This document shows, piece by piece, positions 1-7,927 of a stretch of DNA of 64,000 nucleotides. The notes under the pieces are model-generated. The model was not told where the DNA came from. It made no database searches and saw only the letters and a program-made list of their open reading frames with translations. A program made the position numbers and the translations under genes. Every line of letters starts with the position of its first letter. Positions within the stretch are counted from its first letter, which is position 1. Source of the stretch: an uncultured Bacillota bacterium (GTDB lineage: Bacteria > Bacillota > Clostridia > Lachnospirales > Lachnospiraceae); contig CASEXH010000012.1 in assembly GCA_949291945.1 (NCBI GenBank), positions 1 to 64,000 of the forward strand. The letters run 5' to 3'.

Positions 1-31
1 TATCTTCAACAGATATCTTTCTTTTAGACAT
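1..31 (-). CDS. 5' end of a coding region, possibly transposase
   Basis: An ATG at 31-29 follows AAGGGAG with suitable spacing and opens a frame reading MSKRKISVED before the window ends. A basic start of this type is common in transposase OrfA proteins of the IS3 family, but ten residues cannot prove it. The rest lies outside the window. Confidence 0.4.
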   Translation of the reverse strand, partial: MSKRKISVED

Positions 32-36
32 AAAAT

Positions 37-95
37 ATGCTCCCTTCTAAGCGACAAGTTTTTATTATTTCACTTGTCTACCTAGAAGGGAGCAT
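37..95. repeat. Long imperfect inverted repeat
   Basis: Outer arms 37-48 (ATGCTCCCTTCT) and 84-95 are perfect complements, and inner arms 53-59 (GACAAGT) and 72-78 also pair. The minus-strand ribosome site of the edge reading frame lies inside the arm at 37-48, so an RNA hairpin would hide it. That layout is common as protection of transposase genes from read-through translation. Confidence 0.6.
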
Positions 96-129
96 AGCAC
101 ACAACTAATGCGACAGTCCCTTTTCTTTT

Positions 130-1590
130 TCAGGGAAGAACAGCGTTTGGCAGAGAGGGAGGATAAGGAAGTCCCGGTATCAGACGTTCACCATCGGTAA
201 ATCCTTCAGGTCTGTCTTTTAAGGAGCGGATCAGACAGGAACGCAGTTCCCGGATCCGTTCCTGTCTGGAAGGATCCTTTATCAGATCCGTCAGTTCATG
301 AGGATCTGAGGACAGATCAAAATACTGTTCCTGTCCGGTCTGAGAATACCAGATGTATTTGTCTGTCCCAGTGACGATCCAGTGGTTTGAAAAGATATCG
401 TAGGAATGCTCTCCGTGGAGCCAGGTGCGCTGGATACTCTCCGGAGATTCTGTAAGGGGAAGAAGGCTTTCTCCGTCTACAGAGGAAGGAATTTCAGCTC
501 CTGCAATATCCAGAAGGGTGGGCATAATATCTCTCAGCTCTGCAACACTGTGGCAGACAGAACCGGCTTTCAGACCTGGCAGCACATTTTTTCCGGCTGT
601 GATGAACAGAGGAATATGGCAGCTTCCCTCATATGGACGGGACTTCCTAAACATATGATGGTCACAGAGCTCTTCACCGTGATCTGAAGTAAAGAGAAAT
701 ACCGTATCGTCATAGAGCTCCTGCTCGATCAGGGCCATGATCAGACGACCGATCTGATGGTCCAGGTGGGTAATGCAGGCGTAGTATCCGATCTGTGCCT
801 GGCGTATTAGCTCCGGGTCTTCAGGACCTGTCCGGGAGTTAAAGATTCTTCCCTCTTTCTTCAGATATTCCTCTGTCTCCCAGGCGCCCACAAAGGGAGG
901 GCGCAGATCCTTATCTTTGTAAAGATCGAAATAGTGCTGAGGAGCATCAAAAGGAGGATGAGGGCGGAGATAAGAAGCCATCAGGAAAAAAGGTTTCCGG
1001 GGATCCCGTCTTCTTAGAAAATCCAGAGATCTGTCCGTGACCCAATTGGTTGGATGATATTTTTCTTGGTAGATCCAGGGGCGTGCCAGATAGCTGTTGC
1101 AGTCTATACCGGTGTCTGTCACATCTGCATCAACGCCCAGTTCCTGTTTCAGCCAGTGAAAATAGTCGTCTGCCACAAACTGGGACTCCTTGTATGGAAC
1201 AGTACCGTACCTGGCACAGTGGAGATATCCGTCGTGGAGATCTACATTGTGAAATCCCAGAAAATTGCGAAGAGGATGGACATGCATCTTTCCTACGCAC
1301 TGGGTATAATATCCGGCAGCGGACAACTCCCCTGCCATGGTATGTTCATAATTCCAGGGAAGGCCGTCCTCATAGCCTACCCGACCGTGATGGCTCTGTT
1401 CCCTTCCGGTATGCAGTCCGGCCCGGGCGGCAATACAGCTGGGACAGGCGCTGTATGTATGGTCAAAGATTACGCCCTGGGCAGCCAGGCTGTCAAGATA
1501 GGGGGTTTTGACATCGGGGTGTCCCATGTAGCCCAGGCAGTCAGCCCGGAGCTGGTCCGTCATGATTAATACAATATTAGGTTTCGTCAT
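130..1590 (-). CDS. Sulfatase family hydrolase (formylglycine type)
   Basis: This alkaline-phosphatase-superfamily sulfatase of 486 residues would remove sulfate esters, probably from a sugar. The N-terminus NIVLIMTDQLRAD carries the metal-binding aspartate. The modification site is C52-I-A-A-R56 followed by AGLHTGRE, so the usual proline of C-x-P-x-R is alanine. A second metal motif, TSDHGEELCDH, lies mid-protein. There is no signal peptide, so it is probably cytoplasmic. The start is the ATG after AAGGAG, 22 codons inside the longest frame, and overlaps the upstream AraC gene by 14 bp, so the two are co-transcribed. Conversion of C52 needs an anaerobic maturase, which is not in this window. 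Substrate unknown; the neighbouring hexosamine-kinase-like gene hints at sulfated amino sugars. Confidence 0.88.
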   Translation of the reverse strand: MTKPNIVLIMTDQLRADCLGYMGHPDVKTPYLDSLAAQGVIFDHTYSACPSCIAARAGLHTGREQSHHGRVGYEDGLPWNYEHTMAGELSAAGYYTQCVGKMHVHPLRNFLGFHNVDLHDGYLHCARYGTVPYKESQFVADDYFHWLKQELGVDADVTDTGIDCNSYLARPWIYQEKYHPTNWVTDRSLDFLRRRDPRKPFFLMASYLRPHPPFDAPQHYFDLYKDKDLRPPFVGAWETEEYLKKEGRIFNSRTGPEDPELIRQAQIGYYACITHLDHQIGRLIMALIEQELYDDTVFLFTSDHGEELCDHHMFRKSRPYEGSCHIPLFITAGKNVLPGLKAGSVCHSVAELRDIMPTLLDIAGAEIPSSVDGESLLPLTESPESIQRTWLHGEHSYDIFSNHWIVTGTDKYIWYSQTGQEQYFDLSSDPHELTDLIKDPSRQERIRELRSCLIRSLKDRPEGFTDGERLIPGLPYPPSLPNAVLP

Positions 1591-2533
1591 AGTCGATACT
1601 CCTTGTTTGTTTGTGATCCGGCAAACCTTCGGCAATGGCCCGGATGGAAGAGGCATACTCTGAAGGGGTCATACCTGTCATTTTTTTAAACTGTCTGGAA
1701 AAATAATGGATGGAGGAATACCCCAGAAATTCGGATATCTGGGTGAAATTCATCTGTTCATCCCGGATCATCTGCTTTGCGGCCTCAATCTTCAGGAGAG
1801 AATAATATTCGATGATCCCACGGCCGCATTTTTCATGGATGAGCTTCTGCAGGCGGGAACGCCCCATAAGATTGTCAGCACAGATCTGTTCAACAGACAG
1901 ATGAGCAGACAGATGGACAGACAGATACCGGCTGATCCTTGCAAAAGCTTCCTCATCGGCATTTTTCTTTATGGTCTTATTCGGAGAAGGGGGCAGACCG
2001 GCAGGAATCTCAGGGACCGTCTCCTTTTTATAACGGCGGTAAAGGCCGATAAGAAACTGTTCCAGACAGGTGCGGATGATCTGTGCCCCTCCTGCAGGGG
2101 CATCCGGACGAACGGACAGAGAAGTCTGATAGGGATCGTCCAGCCTGCCGCTCAGATATTTCCGGGCCTCCTGAACGATACGTGCAAGGAGACGGCGGTC
2201 TTCTTCCCGGATATGCAGGATTTTTTTTCGGAAAAAATCCATCATGGGGCTGTCAGAAGAAAAGGAAATCACGATCAGGCAGGGGGCGGATCCTTCTCCG
2301 GCTTTGACCCAGTGAAATTCATCAGGTTCATGGAAGGCGATCTGCCCCCGGGTCAGGACAAAAGAACGATTTCCGGCTCCGATGGTAACGTCTCCTTTAT
2401 CCACACAGACAAATTCCCAGAAGGGATGGGATTCTCCCGGAAAGTAGAAACTGTTCATATATTCGAAATAATGGAGGGAAAAGAGCTGGTCGATGGCGAG
2501 CTGGTTCTGAAGCCGGATTCCCTGATAGGACAT
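1577..2533 (-). CDS. AraC family transcriptional regulator
   Basis: Protein of 318 residues with an N-terminal cupin-like sensing domain (about residues 10-110) and a C-terminal double helix-turn-helix. The latter shows the AraC pattern with FTQISEFLGYSSIHYFSRQF and MTGMTPSEY. It probably activates the downstream sulfatase, which it overlaps, and perhaps the divergent kinase gene, in response to a sugar ligand (inferred). The ribosome site AAAGGAGGTG sits directly before the ATG. A run of short GACAGA-type DNA repeats around 1895-1930 encodes the locally repetitive LSVHLSAHLS stretch just before the DNA-binding region. Confidence 0.9.
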   Translation of the reverse strand: MSYQGIRLQNQLAIDQLFSLHYFEYMNSFYFPGESHPFWEFVCVDKGDVTIGAGNRSFVLTRGQIAFHEPDEFHWVKAGEGSAPCLIVISFSSDSPMMDFFRKKILHIREEDRRLLARIVQEARKYLSGRLDDPYQTSLSVRPDAPAGGAQIIRTCLEQFLIGLYRRYKKETVPEIPAGLPPSPNKTIKKNADEEAFARISRYLSVHLSAHLSVEQICADNLMGRSRLQKLIHEKCGRGIIEYYSLLKIEAAKQMIRDEQMNFTQISEFLGYSSIHYFSRQFKKMTGMTPSEYASSIRAIAEGLPDHKQTRSIDYDET

Positions 2534-2585
2534 AGACTTTCACCTCCTTTGCCTGGCTGCGGATCTCTTCTGTGCTCTTTTTTCT

Positions 2586-2615
2586 ATCATATCCTATCTG
2601 TGCGGAAAATGCAAA
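2586..2615 (-). promoter_or_regulatory. Candidate promoter of the AraC-sulfatase operon
   Basis: Read on the minus strand, TTTGCA and TATGAT are separated by 18 bp, upstream of the AraC ribosome site. The -10 is close to consensus and the -35 is weak, as expected for an activator-dependent promoter. Confidence 0.45.
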
Positions 2616-2730
2616 GTAAATAAGCAGATTGTGCAAATTAAATGGTATATCAGACAAAGATTTCTCCCTATATTTCCCTTACAATCAGAGACAGAAAAGA
2701 ATGGTCCAGAAAAAGAAAGGAAGAATGAAA

Positions 2731-3849
2731 ATGAGACGTGTATCAGAACTGCAGGTTAGGGAAGCAATCGCTAATTTTAATTTTACAGGAAGGCTGAAAG
2801 ACCGCCGGCCTTTTGGAAGCGGACATATCAACGACACATATCTGCTCACATTTGAGATCGGCGACATGGGGGATATGAGTGCGATCCTTCAGAGAATGAA
2901 CCGGGAGATCTTTCTAAAACCGGTGGAGCTGATGGAAAATATCGTAGGAGTGACCTCTCATCTCCGGGAGAAGATCATTGAAAACGGAGGAGACCCGGAG
3001 AGAGAAACTCTGAACATCATTCCTGCAAAGGATGGCAAAGCTTATTATATAGATTCTAAAGGTGAATATTGGAGATCCTATAAATTTATCACAGACGCCA
3101 AATGCTATGACCAGGTGGAAAAACCGGAGGACTTTTATGAGAGCGCAGTTGCCTTCGGCAATTTCCAGAGACTCCTTGCAGATTATCCTGCAGACACTCT
3201 CCATGAGACCATTAAGGGGTTCCATGATACACGGGCAAGGTTTGAAGTCTTTAAACAGGCTGTTGCCCAGGATGTATGCGGCCGGGCAGCCTCTGTGGCC
3301 AGGGAGATCGAATTTGTCCTTGCCCACGAAGAGACGGCCAGGGTGTTTGGAGAGCTCCAGGAGAAAGGGCAGGTTCCTCTTCGTGTGACCCATAACGATA
3401 CGAAACTGAACAACATCATGATCGACAATTCTACCCGGAAAGGGATCTGTGTTATCGACCTTGATACAGTAATGCCGGGACTCGCCATGAATGACTTCGG
3501 AGATTCTATCCGGTTCGGGGCAAGCACGGCGGCAGAAGATGAAAAAGACCTGAGCAAAGTATCCTGTAGTATGGAACTTTTTGAGATCTATGTAAAAGGA
3601 TTCCTTCAGGGCTGCGCAGGAAGTCTTACTCCAAAAGAGGTGGAACTTCTTCCAATGGGTGCAAAAGTGATGACCTATGAATGTGGAATGCGTTTCCTTA
3701 CAGACTATCTCCAGGGAGACCATTACTTTAAGATCCACAGAGAAGACCATAACCTGGACAGGGCAAGGACACAGTTTAAACTGGTGGAAGATATGGAAGG
3801 AAAATGGGATATCATGGAGGAGATCGTAAGCAGATACGGAAATCTGTAA
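2731..3849 (+). CDS. Phosphotransferase, N-acetylhexosamine 1-kinase-like
   Basis: Aminoglycoside-phosphotransferase-fold kinase of about 372 residues. The catalytic loop reads VTHNDTKLNNIMID and the metal-binding segment CVIDLDTVMPG, closely following the N-acetylhexosamine 1-kinase (NahK) pattern. It would phosphorylate a free amino sugar at C1 after glycan breakdown. It is divergent from the AraC-sulfatase pair, which fits a shared sulfated-glycan pathway (inferred; substrate not proven). The start is uncertain: AAGGAA at 2717-2722 favours the ATG at 2731 over those at 2725 and 2701. No ribosome site supports the longer 406-residue frame. Confidence 0.75.
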   Translation: MRRVSELQVREAIANFNFTGRLKDRRPFGSGHINDTYLLTFEIGDMGDMSAILQRMNREIFLKPVELMENIVGVTSHLREKIIENGGDPERETLNIIPAKDGKAYYIDSKGEYWRSYKFITDAKCYDQVEKPEDFYESAVAFGNFQRLLADYPADTLHETIKGFHDTRARFEVFKQAVAQDVCGRAASVAREIEFVLAHEETARVFGELQEKGQVPLRVTHNDTKLNNIMIDNSTRKGICVIDLDTVMPGLAMNDFGDSIRFGASTAAEDEKDLSKVSCSMELFEIYVKGFLQGCAGSLTPKEVELLPMGAKVMTYECGMRFLTDYLQGDHYFKIHREDHNLDRARTQFKLVEDMEGKWDIMEEIVSRYGNL

Positions 3850-4057
3850 ATCTTCAGAAAATTTGTGCGTTTATGACGATGAAATATAGGTTTAGACTAG
3901 ATAATTTAGCAAAAATGTGTTATCTTAGATACGTATCCTTAGTAATCTACTTGATTTGCGGATTATCATTATTTTTCTTCAAATACAGAGGGGGAAAATA
4001 ACAAAAAGGTAAGGATAAAATTTCCGAATATTATTATAAGGACGGTGAGTAAAGCAA

Positions 4058-6019
4058 TTGGAAAATTATACGAAGTACAGGTTAAAAAACAATGATGAAC
4101 TGGAGTCCGTGTTGGCCGATAAAGACAATCTGTTCATTATTGCCTGTAACAAGTGTTTCAAAGAATTTGAAACCATTGACGAACCGGAATGTGCGGAATT
4201 TGAAAAATTCGCTGCAGAGAAGGGGAAGACAGTTACAGGTACTGCAAGAGTTGATTTTTTATGCAACAAAATTCAGACTGAAAAGAAACTTCAGGATATG
4301 ATCCCGGAAGGCACAGAGAATGTCTTTGTGATTTCCTGCGGACTGGGGATCCAGACTGTAGCAGATCTGGCGGGGAAACCCGTATATGCGGCCAGCAATT
4401 CACTGAATTACAGAGGTTATCATGGCATGGCGCTTACCCAGAAGAAGTGCGATGCATGTGCCCAGTGTTATCTGAATATAACCGGCGGTGTCTGTCCGAT
4501 CGTTGACTGTTCCAAGAGTCTGGTCAACGGACAGTGCGGCGGTGCGAAAAACGGCAAATGTGAAGTAGACAGCAGCAAAGATTGTGCATGGGAAAAAATC
4601 TATCAGAGACTGGAAAAGCAGGGACGTCTTGAAGAGTTCCTCCATCAGCCGGTCCAGATGAGAGATTACTCCAAGGTCAACTTTAAGTTTGTAAATGATT
4701 ATGTGAAATCTATCCGGGCAGAACGTCTGGAAGGCTATTACGGCGGCGTTCATCCATTAGAGCGCAAAGAATATACAGAGCATATGGCTCTGAAGAGATT
4801 CCCCGAGCCGGAAGAGGTAGTCATCCCTCTGTCCATGCATGCAGGGGCTCCGGCTAATCCAGTAGTACAGGTGGGAGATACGGTGAAAGTGGGACAGAAG
4901 ATCGGCGAGGCGGCAGCCTTTATCAGCAGTCCCGTACATTCCAGCGTCAGCGGTACTGTAACTGCCATTGAGAACCGTGGACATGCTACCAGAGGAGAAT
5001 GCCTCTCTGTAGTGATCAGGTCTGACGGAAAGAATACCCTTCATGAGTCTGTGAAGCCTCACAAAGGCCTGGAAGAGCTGACTCCCGACGAGATCGTGGA
5101 GATCGTAAAAGAAGCCGGTATCGTAGGTATGGGCGGCGCCGGTTTCCCAACATCTGTAAAATTAAAACCTGCCAAGCCGGTAGATACTATCCTTCTTAAC
5201 GGCTGTGAGTGCGAGCCTCTTCTGACCGCAGACCATCGTGTGCTCCTGGAGTTTGCAGATGATGTGATCTATGGTCTTAAGGCGATCCTTAAGGCAGTAG
5301 GCGCAGAAAAGGGTGTTATTGTCATCGAGGACAATAAACCTGACGCTATCCAGCTTATGACAGAGAAAACTGCAGATCTGGACAATATAGAAGTTGTAAC
5401 AGCTAAGACGAAATACCCTCAGGGCGCTGAGAAGATGCTGATCAAACGTGTAACAGGAAGAAAGGTTCCAAGCGGCGGACTTCCTGCAGATGTAGGCTGT
5501 ATCGTCAGCAACATCAGCACCACCAAGGCCATTGCCGATGCCATTTTGAACGGTATGCCTTTGATCGAGCGTGTTGTGACCGTAACCGGTGAGAGAGTGA
5601 AGAATCCGGGTAACTTTATCGTGAAGATCGGTACCAACACAAAAGATCTTATCGACTACTGCGGCGGGGTGACAGGAGATGACGTTACCATTAAGGCCGG
5701 CGGACCTATGATGGGATTCCTTCTTACAGATACAAATGTGCCTATCATGAAAGGCTCCAACGGGATCATTGCCGTGGATACAGATCATACGGCAGAGCAG
5801 CCATGTATCAAGTGCGGCCGGTGTATGGATGTGTGTCCTATGGAACTGTCTCCTCTGTATTTCGCAAAATTTGCGGATGAAGAGAACTGGCAGGGCATGA
5901 AGGACAAAAATGTTATGGATTGTATCGAGTGCAGATGCTGTGAATATATCTGCTCCTCCAAGATTCCGTTAGTGACAAAGATCAAAGCCGGAAAAAATGC
6001 AGTAAGGGGGATGAAGTGA
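4058..6019 (+). CDS. rnfC2: MetV-RnfC fusion (RnfC2-like MTHFR subunit)
   Basis: A 653-residue protein with two parts. Residues about 1-205 are a MetV/MTHFR C-terminal zinc-type domain with clustered cysteines (CDACAQCY, GGVCPIVDC, GQCGGAKNGKCEVD). Residues about 225-653 are RnfC-like: a lipoyl-like segment, then GIVGMGGAGFPTSVKL and NGCECEPLLTADHRVL of the FMN/NADH-binding core. Two 4Fe-4S motifs follow, CIKCGRCMDVCP and CIECRCCEYIC. By analogy with acetogen methylene-tetrahydrofolate reductase it would pass electrons from NADH to MetF through MetV-type iron-sulfur domains. Start is TTG, 9 nt after AAGGACGGTGAG; no ATG fits. The metV start follows one base after its stop, and metF is next, so the three form an operon. 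Confidence 0.87.
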   Translation: MENYTKYRLKNNDELESVLADKDNLFIIACNKCFKEFETIDEPECAEFEKFAAEKGKTVTGTARVDFLCNKIQTEKKLQDMIPEGTENVFVISCGLGIQTVADLAGKPVYAASNSLNYRGYHGMALTQKKCDACAQCYLNITGGVCPIVDCSKSLVNGQCGGAKNGKCEVDSSKDCAWEKIYQRLEKQGRLEEFLHQPVQMRDYSKVNFKFVNDYVKSIRAERLEGYYGGVHPLERKEYTEHMALKRFPEPEEVVIPLSMHAGAPANPVVQVGDTVKVGQKIGEAAAFISSPVHSSVSGTVTAIENRGHATRGECLSVVIRSDGKNTLHESVKPHKGLEELTPDEIVEIVKEAGIVGMGGAGFPTSVKLKPAKPVDTILLNGCECEPLLTADHRVLLEFADDVIYGLKAILKAVGAEKGVIVIEDNKPDAIQLMTEKTADLDNIEVVTAKTKYPQGAEKMLIKRVTGRKVPSGGLPADVGCIVSNISTTKAIADAILNGMPLIERVVTVTGERVKNPGNFIVKIGTNTKDLIDYCGGVTGDDVTIKAGGPMMGFLLTDTNVPIMKGSNGIIAVDTDHTAEQPCIKCGRCMDVCPMELSPLYFAKFADEENWQGMKDKNVMDCIECRCCEYICSSKIPLVTKIKAGKNAVRGMK

Positions 6020-6020
6020 T

Positions 6021-6638
6021 ATGTTGATTACCGAATTAAAACCCAGAGAAACTATCGAAGCTCTGGCAGAAGGGAAAAAAGTTTTTATCATTAACTGCCA
6101 TGGCTGCAAGGAAGTTCATTTTCCGGTAAAAGAAGCGGATGAGCTCCAGAAAGCCTGGGCCGCTGAAGGAAAAGTGACCGGGATCCTCACAACAGATTAC
6201 ATATGCAACCAGGAAAATATGGAGCTCCGTCTCCAGAAACATATGGATGAGATCCAGGCTGCTGATATGGTCCTTGTATTTTCCTGCGGCGTAGGCGTTC
6301 AGACCATTGCCGCTTATCTGGAAGAGAAAAAGGTATGCGCTGCCTGCGATACCTGTCCCCTTCCGGGATTCCAGGGGGTAACTCCTCTGGAGTATAAATG
6401 CGATCAGTGCGGAGAGTGTTATCTGAACCTCACCGGCGGGATCTGCCCCATCACTGCCTGCTCCAAGAGTCTGGTCAACGGCCAGTGCGGCGGCGCCAAA
6501 AACGGCAGATGTGAAGTAGACAGCGACATGGAATGCGGCTGGGAGCGTATTTACAGACGCCTTGAGCAGATCGGACGTCTGGATGTGCTGAAATGTCCTA
6601 CCCAGGTGCGGAACTTTGCAACAGATGATGAAGTTTAA
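6021..6638 (+). CDS. metV: MetV, methylene-THF reductase small subunit
   Basis: A 205-residue cysteine-rich protein matching the MTHFR C-terminal family: NCHGCKEVHF near the N-terminus, then CDQCGECYLN, GGICPITAC, GQCGGAKNGRCEVD. In acetogens MetV binds iron-sulfur or zinc centres and pairs with MetF. It is a free-standing version of the N-terminal half of the preceding gene, and a 63-nt stretch (6462-6524) is almost identical to 4511-4573 there, pointing to duplication or gene conversion. It starts one base after the upstream stop and is followed after 42 nt by metF. Confidence 0.88.
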   Translation: MLITELKPRETIEALAEGKKVFIINCHGCKEVHFPVKEADELQKAWAAEGKVTGILTTDYICNQENMELRLQKHMDEIQAADMVLVFSCGVGVQTIAAYLEEKKVCAACDTCPLPGFQGVTPLEYKCDQCGECYLNLTGGICPITACSKSLVNGQCGGAKNGRCEVDSDMECGWERIYRRLEQIGRLDVLKCPTQVRNFATDDEV

Positions 6639-6680
6639 AAAGGAAAATGCAAAAATTTTAAGAATTAGGAGTAATGTATC

Positions 6681-7559
6681 ATGAAGATTACTGAGTTATT
6701 TGAACGTGGCGAATTTGTTGTATCTGCGGAGGTTGGCCCCCCAAAAGGATTTCATGTAGAGCATTTGCTGGAAGAAGCAAAAACCTATTTAAGCGGCATT
6801 ACCGCAGTAAATGTAACCGATAATCAGTCTTCTGTTATGCGTCTGGGTTCTCTGGCTATGTGCAAGGCTCTGAAAGATGAAGGACTGACTCCTATCTATC
6901 AGCTGACCTGCCGTGACAGAAACCGTATCGCTCTCCAGTCCGACCTTTTAAGCGCAGCTATGTTCGGGATCGAGAATCTGCTGCTCCTTACAGGAGACCA
7001 TACAAAACTGGGCGATCACCCACAGGCGAAACCGGTATTCGATCTGGATTCCGTTTCTCTGATCCATGCAGTTACAAAATTGGAAGAAGGCGTGGATCTG
7101 GGCGGAAACGAACTGATCGGAGAACCGCCGAAATTCGCTAAAGGGGCGGTAGTATCTCCCTGCAGCGACTCCGTTGACGCACAGCTTGCAAAGATGGAGA
7201 GAAAAGTAATGGCAGGAGCTGATTACTTCCAGACTCAGGCTGTTTTTGAGCCGGAGAAATTCATCAAATTTATGGAAAAGGCAAAACAGTTCGGAAAACC
7301 TGTACAGGTTGGTATCATCATTCCAAAATCAGTAGGAATGTGCAAATTCATGAATAACAATGTAGCTGGTGTTCATGTTCCTGACGAGATGATCGAAGAG
7401 CTGAAGAAAGATAAAGAAAAGACCAAAGCCGGAATCACCGGTGTGGAGATCGCAGCCCGCATTATCAAAGAATGTAAACCTTACTGCCAGGGCGTACATA
7501 TCATGGCTCTTGGCTGGGAGTCCAAAGTACCGGATCTTCTGAAGGCAGCGGGAATTTAA
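6681..7559 (+). CDS. metF: Methylenetetrahydrofolate reductase MetF
   Basis: FAD-dependent TIM-barrel reductase of 292 residues, converting 5,10-methylene-THF to 5-methyl-THF. Typical features are the N-terminal EVGPPKG, VTDNQSS, the folate/FAD segment LLTGDHTKLGDHPQAKPV and QTQAVFEPEKF. The long insert between strands and the partner metV and RnfC-like genes place it in the acetogen type, not the stand-alone MetF of methionine synthesis. AGGAG precedes the ATG. It is the last gene of the operon, followed by a strong terminator. Confidence 0.93.
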   Translation: MKITELFERGEFVVSAEVGPPKGFHVEHLLEEAKTYLSGITAVNVTDNQSSVMRLGSLAMCKALKDEGLTPIYQLTCRDRNRIALQSDLLSAAMFGIENLLLLTGDHTKLGDHPQAKPVFDLDSVSLIHAVTKLEEGVDLGGNELIGEPPKFAKGAVVSPCSDSVDAQLAKMERKVMAGADYFQTQAVFEPEKFIKFMEKAKQFGKPVQVGIIIPKSVGMCKFMNNNVAGVHVPDEMIEELKKDKEKTKAGITGVEIAARIIKECKPYCQGVHIMALGWESKVPDLLKAAGI

Positions 7560-7616
7560 GTGTAGCTGAAAAGCAGCGGACAGAGTCTTTTTTGAAAGGC
7601 TGACGTTGTGGAAAAA

Positions 7617-7660
7617 GTGCCTTTTCTGTGGATCAGAGAATCCACAGAAGGGGCATTTTT
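7617..7660 (+). terminator. Rho-independent terminator after metF
   Basis: The arm from 7617 to about 7633 pairs with 7640-7655 (GTGCC...GGGCA over a CTGTGGAT/ATCCACAG core) and is followed by five T residues. Confidence 0.85.
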
Positions 7661-7689
7661 CGATCAGACAAAAATTCAAAGGAAATCTC

Positions 7690-7718
7690 TTGACAAGAAG
7701 CCCTTCCTATGCTAAATT
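7690..7718 (+). promoter_or_regulatory. Promoter of riboswitch-yccF operon
   Basis: TTGACA at 7690-7695 and TAAATT at 7713-7718 with exactly 17 bp between them; the predicted start lies just before the riboswitch. Confidence 0.8.
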
Positions 7719-7730
7719 TGATACAAGCAA

Positions 7731-7827
7731 TGGAAAGGGAGTAGCTGAACATCCCAAAAGGATGGTTTTGTAATCGTCAATCGGTGCCGAGAGGCACCCG
7801 TAGCAAATGAGATAGCAAGACTTTTAT
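7731..7827 (+). ncRNA. yybP-ykoY family (Mn2+) riboswitch aptamer
   Basis: The leader has the conserved pieces of this class in order: AAAGGGAGTAGCT at the 5' strand, the internal TCGTCA loop (7774-7779), a closed variable stem GGTGCC/GGCACC, then AGCAAGACTTTT as the 3' strand pairing back to the AAAG start. Members of the class sense Mn2+ and usually turn on metal exporters. Here the next genes are an unknown protein and YccF. Confidence 0.8.
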
Positions 7828-7862
7828 TGTGGCAGATGTCATGATAAAAGTCTTTTTCTTTT
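7817..7862 (+). terminator. Riboswitch-controlled terminator
   Basis: AAGACTTTTAT (7817-7827) pairs with ATAAAAGTCTT (7844-7854), followed by TTTCTTTT. Its left arm is also the 3' strand of the aptamer's closing stem. Ligand binding should therefore block the terminator, as in an ON switch. Confidence 0.75.
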
Positions 7863-7897
7863 ATCATAAAAACAAAATACTCCGGACATCTGCCACA
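7828..7897 (+). repeat. 13-bp inverted repeat with inner hairpin
   Basis: TGTGGCAGATGTC (7828-7840) and its exact complement (7885-7897) enclose a second perfect 10-bp hairpin, ATGATAAAAG (7841-7850) with 7858-7867. Both compete with the terminator, whose loop and right arm they use, so they look like an antiterminator. Confidence 0.7.
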
Positions 7898-7927
7898 GAA
7901 GCCTGCAGATGAGAAGGAGCGAGAAAA

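Larger units (their letters stand above)
1..120 (-). mobile_element. Probable insertion-sequence end (partial)
   Basis: The left edge reads, on the minus strand, as an IS terminus. A possible terminal repeat at 99-120 (beginning GGGACTGTCGCA on the minus strand) is followed by a long hairpin at 37-95, a ribosome site and the start of a reading frame leaving the window at base 1. The outer end lies only 10 bp beyond the sulfatase stop codon. The arrangement of terminal repeat, short leader and transposase start is seen; the family is not established because only ten codons are present. Confidence 0.4.

Noticed and set aside
1706..2623. 305-codon frame antisense to the AraC gene
   Set aside because: Mirror of an unmistakable AraC regulator; no start signal.
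3804..4001. 65-codon frame after the kinase gene
   Set aside because: Overlaps the kinase 3' end, has no ribosome site and no family resemblance; the intergenic stretch looks like leader for the next operon.
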